DNA of 64,000 nucleotides from Blastomonas sp. CACIA14H2. Its GTDB lineage: Bacteria; Pseudomonadota; Alphaproteobacteria; Sphingomonadales; Sphingomonadaceae. The stretch lies in the NCBI GenBank assembly GCA_000503195.1, contig AYSC01000006.1, positions 49,623 through 113,622 of the forward strand, read 5' to 3'. Position 1 is the first letter of the stretch. Each line of letters opens with the position of its first letter. The notes beneath the pieces were generated by a model. The model worked only from the letters and a program-made list of their open reading frames with translations, did not search any database and had not been told where the DNA came from. Positions 55,942-64,000 of this stretch are shown in pieces. Made by a program: the position numbers and the translations under genes.

Positions 55942-56796
55942 CCAGCCCTGGCGGCGCAGCACCGGCTGCATCGACCTCGACACCGGCGCGCTGATATCGC
56001 CGGGCAGCGCCAGCTCCATCCGGCTCGATTGCTGGCGGACCGCCTGCACCGCATCGCGCGCGACCCACCAGCTGCGATGCACGCGCGCGCCCGCCGCATC
56101 GTCGAGCAAGGCGCAGGCATCGGCCATGCGCATCAGCACCAGATCGCTGCCCAGATCGGTGTGCACGCGCAGATAATGGTCCTCCGCCTCGATCGCGAGC
56201 AGCCGCCCGGCGCGCAGCCGGTGGGGCAGTTTCTCGGCGAGCAGCGCGGGAAGGGCAAAATCGGCGACGGGTGACTCAGGAGGGATCGGCACCGGCGAAG
56301 CTTCGGGCGCAGGCTGCGGTACCGGCGCGATCGCCGCTTCTGCGACCTGGTGCGCGGTCGCGAGATAGTTGATCGCGGTGAGCACCACCGCGATCAGCAG
56401 CACCGCCAGCCAGAATTCGAGCACCACAAGCGGCGTGATCATGCCGAGGCCGAAGAACAGCGCGCTGACCACGATCACGACGAAGCTGTGCGGCAGCGAC
56501 ACGAGCAGCGCGACCAGCCCGGCCTCGATCCAGCGGTGCGCCGCCAGGCCGCCCCAGCCGCGCACCAGCGCATTGACGCCCAGGCCGAGCAGCGAGCCGG
56601 GCAGGATAACCGCCGCCCAATAGGCGAGCCGCTGGAGGAAGGGCGCGGCCTGGGTGCCCATCGCGCCCAGATAGGCGAGCACCGCTGCGGCAATCATCCC
56701 GATGACAATCCCGCGCAATGCCTGGCTTTTTGCGACCCCTGCATTTCGCGAAGCGTGAACGGCAGGAGGTGACAACTCACGCATCAGGGCGGGCAA
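55936..56796 (-). CDS. Membrane-bound LytTR-type transcription regulator
   Basis: A 286-residue protein. Four hydrophobic helices lie between about 24 and 145 (GIVIGMIAAAVLAYLGAMG, AYWAAVILPGSLLGLGVNA, LVALLVSLPHSFVVIVVSALFF, FWLAVLLIAVVLTAINYLA). After a Pro-rich linker the LytTR domain starts at HRLRAGRLLAIEAEDHYLRVHTDLGSDL and continues with RVHRSWWVARDAV. Membrane LytTR proteins bind DNA while anchored. It is convergent with wecB; a target is not evident. Confidence 0.83.
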   Translation of the reverse strand: MPALMRELSPPAVHASRNAGVAKSQALRGIVIGMIAAAVLAYLGAMGTQAAPFLQRLAYWAAVILPGSLLGLGVNALVRGWGGLAAHRWIEAGLVALLVSLPHSFVVIVVSALFFGLGMITPLVVLEFWLAVLLIAVVLTAINYLATAHQVAEAAIAPVPQPAPEASPVPIPPESPVADFALPALLAEKLPHRLRAGRLLAIEAEDHYLRVHTDLGSDLVLMRMADACALLDDAAGARVHRSWWVARDAVQAVRQQSSRMELALPGDISAPVSRSMQPVLRRQGWL

Positions 56797-56894
56797 CTCG
56801 CGTAACCGGGCAGGACAGCCGGGTCTAACCGGGCCAGGGTGAGGGGGTCAAGCATGGCCCCTCGGCCATCGCAACCTGCAAGGAGACCCAGCCC

Positions 56895-57350
56895 ATGAAA
56901 ACCCTGTATCTCGCCGCCACGCTCGCGCTTGCCACCGCCGGAAACGGCATCGCCTGGGCCAGCGCGCCCGCCGCAGCCCCCAGTTCGCAGGCCGAGCTCA
57001 CCGTCACCTTCGAGCAGATCGAGATCCCCGAGGGCCAGATCCTGCTCAGCCTGTACGACAATGAAGCCGCGCACGATGCGAACGGCAAGCCGGTGCGCGG
57101 GGCGATGGCCAAGGTCGAAGGCCAGGCCGTCTCGGTCCGCTTCGAGGGCCTCGCCCCCGGGCGCTATGCGATCAAGGCGTTTCATGACGTCGATGGCGAC
57201 GGCAAGATGAAGACCAACCCGTTCGGTATGCCGCTCGAGCCCTTTGCCTTTTCGAACAACGCCAGGCCGGAGGGCGGCCCCGCGCGCTGGAAGGGAGCGA
57301 GCTTCGACGTGCCCGCCGGCGCCTCCGAAACCCGCATCGCGATCCAGTAA
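56895..57350 (+). CDS. Exported DUF2141 protein
   Basis: A 151-residue protein with a signal peptide (LYLAATLALATAGNGIAWAS). The mature part is the DUF2141 beta-sandwich: GQILLSLYDNEAAHDANGK, SVRFEGLAPGRYAIKAFHDVDGDGKM, then PFGMPLEPFAFSNNA. DUF2141 proteins are periplasmic or secreted and often sit beside carotenoid or lipid genes. It is 12 nt before the carotenoid oxygenase gene. Confidence 0.85.
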   Translation: MKTLYLAATLALATAGNGIAWASAPAAAPSSQAELTVTFEQIEIPEGQILLSLYDNEAAHDANGKPVRGAMAKVEGQAVSVRFEGLAPGRYAIKAFHDVDGDGKMKTNPFGMPLEPFAFSNNARPEGGPARWKGASFDVPAGASETRIAIQ

Positions 57351-57362
57351 GGATCTGCTGTC

Positions 57363-58793
57363 ATGAACCGTCGTGATCTGCTGATCGGAGGGGGCCTGGC
57401 CGCGCTCGGCACCCTGGTCCCTGCCACCGCCCGCGCCGCCGCTGCGGTCGCCAGGCCCGACTGGACGCTGGGCGTCACCGACATCCTGGACGACATTGCG
57501 CCGCGCAGCCTCCAGCGCATCCACGGCCGCGCACCCGATCTGGCCGGCACGCTCTACCGCAACGGCCCGGCGCGCTTCCGACGCGGCGACAGCGCCTCGG
57601 GCCACTGGTTCGACGGCGACGGGCTGGTCCGCGCCTGGCAGTTGCGCGGCAACGAGGCGCGGCTCGCCGCGCGCTTCGTCGATACGCCCAAGCGCCGGCT
57701 CGAGGAAAAGCTCGGTCGCATCGTCCAACCGGGCTTCGGCACGCTGCAGCAGCCCGGCGCGATCGTCGGCAGCTCGGATGACACAAACGCCGCCAACACG
57801 CATGTCATCAAGGCGGGCAATCGCCTGCTGGCCTTGTGGGAGGCGGGCTCCGCCACCGCGCTCGATCCGGCCAGCCTCGAGACGCAGGGACAGGTCACCT
57901 TTCGCGACGATCTCAAGCACATGCCGTTCCTCGCGCATCCGCGCATCGAGCCCGATGGCCGCATCTGGAACATCGGATCGGGCGGCGCGGCGGTCTATGT
58001 CTGGCGGCTGTCGAAGCATGGCGCGTTCGAGGCGGGCGAGGCGGTGAAGCTGCCGATGGCGAGCTATATCCATGATTTCACCGCGACCGCGCGGCATCTG
58101 GTAATCCTGTGCCAGCCCTGGATCGCGGGTGCGATGAAGCTGCCCTTCTCGAAGAGCCTGACCTGGCAGCCCGAGCTGGGATCGAAGGTGCTGGTGCTCG
58201 ACAAGGACGACCTGTCGAAGGCCAGCGTGTTCGATCTGCCGCCGCTCTCCTTCTTCCATCTGGGCGATGCCTGGGAAGAGAAGGACGGCACGATCCGCTT
58301 CGACGGCTGCTTCCACAAGGACGTGACCTTCGCGGTCGAAGGCGCGCCGGGGCTGGTCGAGGGACGCTATGTCCATGTCGAGCGGCCCGAGCTCAACCTG
58401 GTCGCGCTGCACCCCGACGGCCGCGCCACGCTGACGCCCGCCGGGATTACCGCCGAATTCCCGCGCAGCGCGCCCGAGCTCGCCGGATTGCCCCGGTCGG
58501 CAACGGTGCATGTCGGCGGCTATACCGGCGACCGGCCGTTTGCGCGCAGCGTCGGCAGCTGGGATTGGGTCAAGGGCCGCCATGACAGCTTCGATTTCGG
58601 CGCGCGACATCTGGTCGAGGAATTCGTGCCCGCCGGACAGCATCACCTGATCGGCACCACGCTCAACCTCGATGCAAAAGCCACCGAACTTCACCTGTTC
58701 GATGCGCGCCGCATCGCCGATGGCCCGGTGGCGAGCTGGCGCAGCGACGTCGCGCTGCCGCTCAGCTTCCATGGCAGCTGGGTGACCGCCTGA
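57363..58793 (+). CDS. Exported carotenoid/retinoid oxygenase (RPE65 family)
   Basis: A 476-residue protein. The N-terminus NRRDLLIGGGLAALGTLVP has twin arginines and a hydrophobic core, consistent with Tat export. The four iron-binding histidines fit NTHVIK (about 146), LAHPRIEPDG (191), SYIHDFTAT (236) and SFHGSW at the C-terminus (about 470), spread over the seven-blade propeller. It cleaves a carotenoid or a related phenolic polyene; the substrate is unknown. Cotranscription with the DUF2141 gene is likely. Confidence 0.88.
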   Translation: MNRRDLLIGGGLAALGTLVPATARAAAAVARPDWTLGVTDILDDIAPRSLQRIHGRAPDLAGTLYRNGPARFRRGDSASGHWFDGDGLVRAWQLRGNEARLAARFVDTPKRRLEEKLGRIVQPGFGTLQQPGAIVGSSDDTNAANTHVIKAGNRLLALWEAGSATALDPASLETQGQVTFRDDLKHMPFLAHPRIEPDGRIWNIGSGGAAVYVWRLSKHGAFEAGEAVKLPMASYIHDFTATARHLVILCQPWIAGAMKLPFSKSLTWQPELGSKVLVLDKDDLSKASVFDLPPLSFFHLGDAWEEKDGTIRFDGCFHKDVTFAVEGAPGLVEGRYVHVERPELNLVALHPDGRATLTPAGITAEFPRSAPELAGLPRSATVHVGGYTGDRPFARSVGSWDWVKGRHDSFDFGARHLVEEFVPAGQHHLIGTTLNLDAKATELHLFDARRIADGPVASWRSDVALPLSFHGSWVTA

Positions 58794-58843
58794 TCGTCGC
58801 GATAAAGGTGGCCGGGCAGCGATGCGTGGGGTAGAGCCGTGCC

Positions 58844-59695
58844 ATGTCCTCTGCCTTCATTGCGCTCCAGCATCTCGTACCGCAGCACGCCCTGACCCGG
58901 CTCGCCGGACGGCTGGCGGCAAGCGAGAGCCCCTGGCTGCGCGATTCGATGATCCGCCGCTTCGCCGCCGCCTATGGCGTCGACATGGGCGAGGCGGCGC
59001 GCGGCTTCGGCCAGTTTGCCAGCTTCAACGACTTCTTCACCCGCGAGCTCAAGCCCGGCGCGCGGCCGCTGGCGGATGCCGGGCGGTTCATCCTCAGCCC
59101 GGCCGACGGCGCGGTCAGCCAGCTCGGGCCGATCCGCGATGGCCGGATCATCCAGGCCAAGGGGCGCGACTACAGCGTCGATGAACTGCTCGGTGGCCAG
59201 GGCGGCGACGCGCACCGGTTCGATGGCGGGCAGTTCGTCACCATCTATCTCAGCCCGCGCGACTACCACCGCGTGCACATGCCCGCCGCCGGCACGCTGC
59301 AATCGACCGTGTACCTTCCCGGCAAGCTGTTCTCGGTCAATCCGGGCACCGCCGCCGGGGTCGACCGGCTGTTCGCGCGCAACGAAAGGCTCGCGTGCCT
59401 GTTCGACGGACCCGACGGCCTGTTCGCCAGCGTGATGGTCGGTGCGATGATCGTCGCAGGGATCGACACCGTCTGGCCGCACCGCTTTCACGACCACGAG
59501 ACCAGCCCGGTCGCCGAGGATTTTGCCGCGAGCGCCCACCGCTTTGCGGCGGGCGACGAGATGGGGCGCTTCTATCTCGGATCGACCGTGGTGCTGCTGT
59601 TCGAGCCGGGCCGTGTCGCCTGGCACGACGCGCTACAGCCCGGTGCGCCGCTGCGCATGGGCCAGGCGATCGGGGAGCGATTGTCGAGAGTTTGA
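58844..59695 (+). CDS. psd: Phosphatidylserine decarboxylase proenzyme
   Basis: A 283-residue protein. SFNDFFTRELKPGARPL and the ILSPADGAVSQLG region belong to the beta chain; LSPRDYHRVHMPAAG has the catalytic histidines. FYLGSTVVLLFEP contains the LGST site where the chain cleaves and the serine becomes the pyruvoyl cofactor. It makes phosphatidylethanolamine in the inner membrane. Confidence 0.92.
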   Translation: MSSAFIALQHLVPQHALTRLAGRLAASESPWLRDSMIRRFAAAYGVDMGEAARGFGQFASFNDFFTRELKPGARPLADAGRFILSPADGAVSQLGPIRDGRIIQAKGRDYSVDELLGGQGGDAHRFDGGQFVTIYLSPRDYHRVHMPAAGTLQSTVYLPGKLFSVNPGTAAGVDRLFARNERLACLFDGPDGLFASVMVGAMIVAGIDTVWPHRFHDHETSPVAEDFAASAHRFAAGDEMGRFYLGSTVVLLFEPGRVAWHDALQPGAPLRMGQAIGERLSRV

Positions 59696-59728
59696 AGGGC
59701 CCGCCTCAGCGGCGGAACCCTGGATGAC

Positions 59729-59815
59729 TGGTGCGGTCAAGAAGACTCGAACTTCCACGGGCTTTCGCCCACAACGACCTCAACGTTGCGCGTCTACCAA
59801 TTCCGCCATGACCGC
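59729..59815 (-). tRNA. tRNA-Leu (anticodon GAG)
   Basis: An 87-nt class II tRNA on the minus strand with encoded CCA. Acceptor GCGGTCA pairs with TGACCGC, the anticodon stem CAACG/CGTTG holds TTGAGGT (anticodon GAG), the long variable arm has GGGCGAAAGCCC, and the T-arm contains GTTCGAGTC. The ends match the usual leucine tRNA layout. Confidence 0.95.
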
Positions 59816-59946
59816 ACAGTCCAGCAATTCGCGGGGATTTCGGCCGTTTCTGAAGGCCCTGCCCGCGTGGCAGGCCGCGCCATTAGCAAAGCGCAACGCC
59901 CATAGCAACAAGGGAATCTCGCCAGCCTGCCAGCCGGCGGGTGCGA

Positions 59947-60831
59947 TCAGTTGCGCTTGGCCCAGGCGATCTCGGCCGAGGTGGCCGAGCGCGGAACATC
60001 GACCATCGCCTGGCGAAAATCGGCCGACTGGCCCGGCTCGAGCTTCTCGACCGGCGGGTTGATGATCCAGTTGAACACCACCCGGTCCTGGGCATCGCGC
60101 AGCACCACCAGCATCGGCGGCACATCCTGCGCCCGCTTGCTGAGGTTCCGGATCGTGCCCGAGGCGCTGAAATATTCGGTGCCGTTGGGCAGGGTGCGCC
60201 GTTCCTGCTTCTTGGGCGGGAAATCGATCACCAGATCGGGCTCCACCTCGGCAAAGGGCAGGCTGGCATCGGCGATGAAGCCGGGCAGGCCGAAGGTCTG
60301 GATGGCGACGGCCGCGCCCGATGCGACCAGCGCAAACGCGACCGCGCCGATCATCCACAGCTTGGCCGGGTTGCGGCGCGGGCGGAAGGGCGGCTCGTGG
60401 CTGAAGCTGCTCGGCCGGTCGGCCAGCGCATCATCGGCATAGCTCGCCACGATCGGGCGGCTGACCGGCGGCACGGGGCGCGGCAGCGGCGGCAATTCGG
60501 GCTCGGGCTCGCGCGCGGATTCGGGCTCGGCGGGCACCGGCGCGACCATCGGCGGCGCAACCATCGTCGGCTCCGGGGCCGGGGCAGGCGGCGGCGTGGG
60601 CGCTTCGGCAGCAGGCTGCGGCGCGGGTTCGACCGGGGCCGGGGCGGGGGAAGGAGCCGGGGCAGCAGGCGCGGCCTCCGCCGCGGGTTCGGCAGACGGC
60701 GCGGGAACGTCGGGACCATGCTGGAACCAGCTGTACCCGCATTTGGCGCAACGCACCGATCGTCCATCGATACCGATGGCGCTGTCGGGAACCGCATAGC
60801 GGGTGTTGCACGCAGGGCACGCAATAATCAT
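59947..60831 (-). CDS. MJ0042 zinc-ribbon protein with membrane anchor
   Basis: A 294-residue protein. ACPACNTRYAVP and VRCAKCGYSW form the N-terminal zinc ribbon of the MJ0042 family. A long Pro/Ala/Glu-rich region follows, one membrane helix near 195-215 (MIGAVAFALVASGAAVAI), and a C-terminal DUF3426-like domain (RRTLPNGTEYFSASGTIRNLS, VFNWIINPPVEKLEPGQSADF). It is divergent from ftsE across 205 nt and typical of this location in Sphingomonadales. The function is unknown. Confidence 0.82.
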   Translation of the reverse strand: MIIACPACNTRYAVPDSAIGIDGRSVRCAKCGYSWFQHGPDVPAPSAEPAAEAAPAAPAPSPAPAPVEPAPQPAAEAPTPPPAPAPEPTMVAPPMVAPVPAEPESAREPEPELPPLPRPVPPVSRPIVASYADDALADRPSSFSHEPPFRPRRNPAKLWMIGAVAFALVASGAAVAIQTFGLPGFIADASLPFAEVEPDLVIDFPPKKQERRTLPNGTEYFSASGTIRNLSKRAQDVPPMLVVLRDAQDRVVFNWIINPPVEKLEPGQSADFRQAMVDVPRSATSAEIAWAKRN

Positions 60832-61036
60832 GGCGTTTCTAACCATGATGGGCGAATCGCCGCAAGGGGCTTGCGCCGCCTGCCCATGGGGTGACCCCAT
60901 GTTTTCCACTGCTGATTGCGCCCAAGGCCGGTTTTTCAACGGCTTGACGTCAAGCGAGCGGGATTTGGCAGTGCGGGTGACGCCAAGGTGCGCATTCCCA
61001 TTGCCTGTTTGGCCCGCGCCGCGCTATCGCCGCTGC

Positions 61037-61816
61037 ATGAGCGCCCCGCAGATGGCCCCTTCGGTCGAAAGCATCGTCCAGTTCGAGAATGTGGGGCTGC
61101 GCTATGGCACCGGGCCAGAGGCGCTGATCGACCTTTCGTTCACGCTGTTCTCGGGCCAGTTCTATTTCCTCACCGGCCCGTCGGGCGCGGGCAAGTCCTC
61201 GCTGCTCAAGCTGCTCTATCTCGCGCAGCGCCCCAGCCGCGGCATGATCCGGCTGTTCGGCAGCGACCTCATGACGCTGGCGCGCGACCGGCTGCCGGGC
61301 TTTCGCCGCCGCATCGGCGTTGTGTTCCAGGATTTCCGGCTGGTGCCGCACCTGTCCGCGTTCGACAATATCGCGCTGCCGCTGCGCATCGCCGGCATGC
61401 GCGACCAGGATATCGCGACGCCGGTGCGCGAGATTCTCGACTGGGTGGGATTGAGCGCGCGCGGCGATGCCCTGCCCGCGACGCTCTCGGGCGGCGAGCA
61501 GCAGCGTGTCGCCATCGCGCGCGCGGTCATCACCCGGCCCGACATTCTCGTGGCGGACGAGCCGACGGGCAATGTCGATCCCGACATGGCGGTCAAGCTG
61601 CTCCGTCTGTTCGAGGCGCTCAATCGCATGGGCACGACGATCATCGTCGCGACGCACGACGTGCACCTGATGACGCGGATCAAGCGCGCGCAGATGATGC
61701 GGCTGGAAGCGGGGCGTCTGTCCGACCCCACCGGCGCGCTGCGCTATCCGCCGCGCCCCTCGGATATGACCGGCTGGGCCGACAAGGCACCGCAGCAGGG
61801 CGAGCCGCGCCGATGA
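61037..61816 (+). CDS. ftsE: Cell-division ABC ATPase FtsE
   Basis: A 259-residue ABC ATPase. Walker A is [10 protein letters not shown], the ABC signature LSGGEQQR, Walker [10 protein letters not shown], with the expected switch histidine in VATHDVHL. With FtsX it couples septal peptidoglycan hydrolysis to division. The ATG at 61037 lacks a good ribosome-binding site but homology begins right after it. It overlaps ftsX by 4 nt. Confidence 0.92.
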   Translation: MSAPQMAPSVESIVQFENVGLRYGTGPEALIDLSFTLFSGQFYFLTGPSGAGKSSLLKLLYLAQRPSRGMIRLFGSDLMTLARDRLPGFRRRIGVVFQDFRLVPHLSAFDNIALPLRIAGMRDQDIATPVREILDWVGLSARGDALPATLSGGEQQRVAIARAVITRPDILVADEPTGNVDPDMAVKLLRLFEALNRMGTTIIVATHDVHLMTRIKRAQMMRLEAGRLSDPTGALRYPPRPSDMTGWADKAPQQGEPRR

Positions 61817-62709
61817 TCGGCGCGCTCTTCCCCACCGGCCACGATCGCCGGCTGATCCCGCAGGCGCGCCTCACCGGGCCGATGCCCTGGGTGATCGCGG
61901 TGATGCTGTTCCTCACGCTGCTCGCCGCCGCCGCCGCGCTGGCGCTGGGCAGCGCCGCGCGGCAGATCAACGCCGATCTGGCCGGGCGCGCGACGGTGCA
62001 GATCGTCAATGCCGATGGCGACGCACGGCAGAAACAGGCGCTCGCCGCCGAGGCGCTGCTCCGTTCCGACCGCGCGGTAGCGAGCGTCACCCAGGTGAGC
62101 GAGGCCGAGGTCCGCGCGCTGCTGACGCCATGGCTGGGCAGCGGCGCGACGAGCCGCGACATCCCCCTGCCCGCGCTGATCGACGTCGATTTTCGCGCGC
62201 AGGCTGATGGCGCCACGCTGACCCGGCTGCGCCGCGCGATGCAACCCGTTGCACCCGATGCGCGGATCGATGCGCATGGCCAGTGGCTGAAACCGGTGTT
62301 TGATCTGATCGCGACGCTGCGCTGGCTGGCGATCGCGCTGGTCGCGCTGCTTGCCCTCGCCACCACCGCCTCGGTCATGCTCTCGGCGCGCAGCAGCTTT
62401 GCCGCGCATGCCGACACGATCGACATCATGCACCTGCTCGGCAGCACGCACCAGCAGATTGCGCGGCTGTTCCAGCGGCGCATCGCGCTCGATGCCGCCT
62501 TGGGCGCGCTGATCGGCTGCCTGCTCGCCGCGCCGGTGCTGTGGATGCTGGGGCGCGCCGCGGCGCGGCTCGATTCGGGGCTGGTCTCCGCCGGATCGTT
62601 CGGCCCGATCGACTGGCTGCTGCTTGCAACTGTGCCGATAGCGGGTATTGCGCTGGCTGTGTTCACCGCGCGGGTGACGGTGCTCGGCGCGCTCAGGAAG
62701 AAGCTGTGA
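61813..62709 (+). CDS. ftsX: Cell-division membrane protein FtsX
   Basis: A 298-residue membrane protein: first helix near 26-48 (VIAVMLFLTLLAAAAALALG), a periplasmic part of about 110 residues, and three further helices from about 170, including WLAIALVALLALATTASVML and LGALIGCLLAAPVLWMLG. HLLGSTHQQIARLFQRRIALDAALGA is the typical FtsX segment. It forms a complex with FtsE and shares the operon with the two genes downstream. Confidence 0.9.
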   Translation: MIGALFPTGHDRRLIPQARLTGPMPWVIAVMLFLTLLAAAAALALGSAARQINADLAGRATVQIVNADGDARQKQALAAEALLRSDRAVASVTQVSEAEVRALLTPWLGSGATSRDIPLPALIDVDFRAQADGATLTRLRRAMQPVAPDARIDAHGQWLKPVFDLIATLRWLAIALVALLALATTASVMLSARSSFAAHADTIDIMHLLGSTHQQIARLFQRRIALDAALGALIGCLLAAPVLWMLGRAAARLDSGLVSAGSFGPIDWLLLATVPIAGIALAVFTARVTVLGALRKKL

Positions 62710-63236
62710 TCGTTCGCCTGTTGTCATCGGTGCTGCTGGCCTGGATCCTGGGCTTTGCCTGGTTTGCGATCCTGCTGCCGCAGCCATTGGGCGACCAGCA
62801 GACCGATGCCGTCGTCGTGCCGACCGGCGGCCCGCTGCGCATCGACCGCGGACTGGAGGCGCTGCGCAACAAATGGGCCGAGCGCATGCTGATTTCGGGC
62901 GTCGATCGCGATGTCCGCCCCGCCGAACTGAGCGCGCAATATCCGGGATCGGTGGCGCTGTTCGACTGCTGCGTCGATTTGGGCTTCCGCGCCTATGACA
63001 CGCGCTCGAACGGGCTGGAAACCGCGCGCTGGGCCAAGCAGCGCAAGGTGAAATCGGTGCGGCTGGTCACCACCGACTGGCACATGCGCCGCGCCGAATA
63101 CGAGCTGCACCGCGCGCTGCCCGACGATATCGCCATCTATCCCGATGCGGTCGCGAGCAAGCCCAGCCTGATGACGCTGTGGCGCGAGTATAACAAGCTG
63201 GTGCTGCGCGTCATCGCCGGATTGTTCGGGGTCTGA
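62706..63236 (+). CDS. YdcF/DUF218 family membrane protein
   Basis: A 176-residue protein starting with GTG in the ftsX stop (GTGA). One N-terminal helix (VLLAWILGFAWFAILL) precedes the DUF218 domain: TDAVVVPTGGPLRIDRGLEAL and the late VRLVTTDWHMRRAEYEL. ElyC/SanA relatives act in envelope biogenesis. The substrate is unknown. Confidence 0.8.
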   Translation: MIVRLLSSVLLAWILGFAWFAILLPQPLGDQQTDAVVVPTGGPLRIDRGLEALRNKWAERMLISGVDRDVRPAELSAQYPGSVALFDCCVDLGFRAYDTRSNGLETARWAKQRKVKSVRLVTTDWHMRRAEYELHRALPDDIAIYPDAVASKPSLMTLWREYNKLVLRVIAGLFGV

Positions 63237-63238
63237 TC

Positions 63239-63952
63239 ATGGCGCGCACGCTGCTGGCCATCCTCCGGTCGATCCTGTTCACCATCGCCTTTTACGGCGG
63301 ATCGGTGTTCATCGTCATCATCGCCTTCATCATCCTGCCCTTTTCGCGCCACCGGCTGCAGAGCATGGCGCGCGGCTGGGGCATGTATCATTATTGCTGC
63401 GCCCGGACGTTTCTCGGTATCCGCGTGCGCATCGAGGGGCCGATACCGCAGGGCCAGGTGCTCTATGCGATCAAGCACGAGAGCTTTTTCGAGACAATCG
63501 AGCTGCTGCGCATCTTCAACCGGCCTGCCGTCGTGGCCAAGATCGAGCTGTCGCGCATTCCCTTGTGGAGCCATATCGCGCGCACCTATGGCATGATCTT
63601 CATCGACCGCGCAGGCGGCGCGGTGGCCTTGCGAAACATGATGGCCGAAGTACGCCGCTTCGTCGCGGAGGGCCGCTCGATCGTCATCTATCCCGAAGGC
63701 ACCAGCACCCCGCCGGGCGAGCAGCCGCCGCTCCAGGCGGGCTTTGCCGGGCTGTACAAGCTCGCCAAGCTGCCGGTGGTGCCGATCGCGCTGGCAAGCG
63801 GGCATCTCTATCCCCGGCGCGGCTTCATCAAGCGCCCCGGCATCATCGTCTATCGCTTCGGCGAGATGATCCCCGCAGGGCTGTCGCGCGAGGAGATCGA
63901 GGCGCGGGTGCACAAGGCGATCAACGAGCTGAACGTGGTCGAGCGGGGCTGA
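63239..63952 (+). CDS. plsC: 1-acyl-glycerol-3-phosphate acyltransferase (PlsC family)
   Basis: A 237-residue membrane enzyme. The first motif is KHESFFE, with H-x4-E in place of the usual H-x4-D, as seen in many alphaproteobacterial members. VIYPEGTSTPPG is the third motif and FIDRAGG precedes it. It adds the second acyl chain of phosphatidic acid. It starts 2 nt after YdcF, so it belongs to the ftsEX transcript. Confidence 0.88.
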   Translation: MARTLLAILRSILFTIAFYGGSVFIVIIAFIILPFSRHRLQSMARGWGMYHYCCARTFLGIRVRIEGPIPQGQVLYAIKHESFFETIELLRIFNRPAVVAKIELSRIPLWSHIARTYGMIFIDRAGGAVALRNMMAEVRRFVAEGRSIVIYPEGTSTPPGEQPPLQAGFAGLYKLAKLPVVPIALASGHLYPRRGFIKRPGIIVYRFGEMIPAGLSREEIEARVHKAINELNVVERG

Positions 63953-63977
63953 AGGTTCTTCCCCTGCCCCTTTCCAT

Positions 63978-64000
63978 CGTCACCCCCGCGGAGGCGGGGG
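63978..64000. repeat. Second copy of the CGTCACCCCCGCGGA repeat, cut by the window edge
   Basis: Identical over 15 nt to the start of the repeat at 50837 and then GC-rich (GGCGGGGG). It lies 25 nt downstream of plsC. The remainder lies outside the window. Confidence 0.6.

Noticed and set aside
56784..58772. A 662-residue minus-strand frame opposite DUF2141 and carotenoid oxygenase
   Set aside because: Complement of two well-supported genes; product has no known motif.
1..64000. CRISPR arrays, rRNA genes, insertion sequences
   Set aside because: No regularly spaced repeats, rRNA signature sequences or transposase genes were seen when reading the window.

Overview
The window is a GC-rich alphaproteobacterial chromosome segment, most likely from the Sphingomonadales. 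This rests on the order zinc-ribbon (MJ0042) protein - ftsE - ftsX - YdcF - plsC, a large TonB-dependent receptor, a PdeM-type phosphoesterase and the style of the intergenic repeats. Genus and species cannot be fixed from sequence reading alone. About 39.4 kb of the 64 kb is one apparently complete siphovirus-type prophage.

Left chromosome (1-3270): the tail of a sensor histidine kinase-like gene, an SRPBCC-fold protein, a zinc-dependent alcohol dehydrogenase, a tiny membrane protein and a DNA-deoxyinosine glycosylase. Prophage (3271-42728): bounded by a 20-bp direct repeat that duplicates the 3' end of a tRNA-Gln(CTG) gene, which stays intact at the right end.

Phage layout. 3392-11457 is a leftward early operon, almost every gene overlapping the next by 4 nt. 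It encodes an AlpA-type excisionase, small zinc proteins (one resembling the ClpX zinc-binding domain), two ParB-like proteins, an acyl carrier protein, an ASCH-type protein and a GapR-like protein. 11454-12589 is the cro/cI switch with a repeated ATGGGGAT operator. 12589-16572 is a repressor-linked accessory cassette of membrane or secreted proteins, followed by an unknown gene plus HTH-ImmA metallopeptidase pair behind a perfect 15-bp palindrome. 16639-19681 holds regulators, Gam and an HNH nuclease. 19797-38866 is the rightward packaging, head, tail and lysis module: TerS, TerL, portal, protease, HK97-type capsid, connectors, tail tube, frameshifted tail chaperones, tape measure, tail tip, beta-helix tail spike, holin-like protein and M15 endolysin. 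39088-42561 carries two related tyrosine integrases around a RepA-like HTH protein.

Right chromosome (42711-64000): tRNA-Gln, Ppx/GppA phosphatase, RlmE, an MFS efflux protein, a TonB-dependent receptor, PdeM, TrhO, a fatty acid desaturase, a GNAT-like protein, Ugd and WecB (nucleotide sugars), a membrane LytTR regulator, a DUF2141 protein with an exported carotenoid oxygenase, phosphatidylserine decarboxylase, tRNA-Leu(GAG), and the zinc-ribbon/FtsE/FtsX/YdcF/PlsC block. No gene-free stretch exceeds 300 bases; the longest are 38867-39087 (integrase upstream region with repeats), 60832-61036 (divergent promoter region before ftsE) and 40288-40481 (nothing recognised). No CRISPR array, rRNA or insertion sequence was seen.
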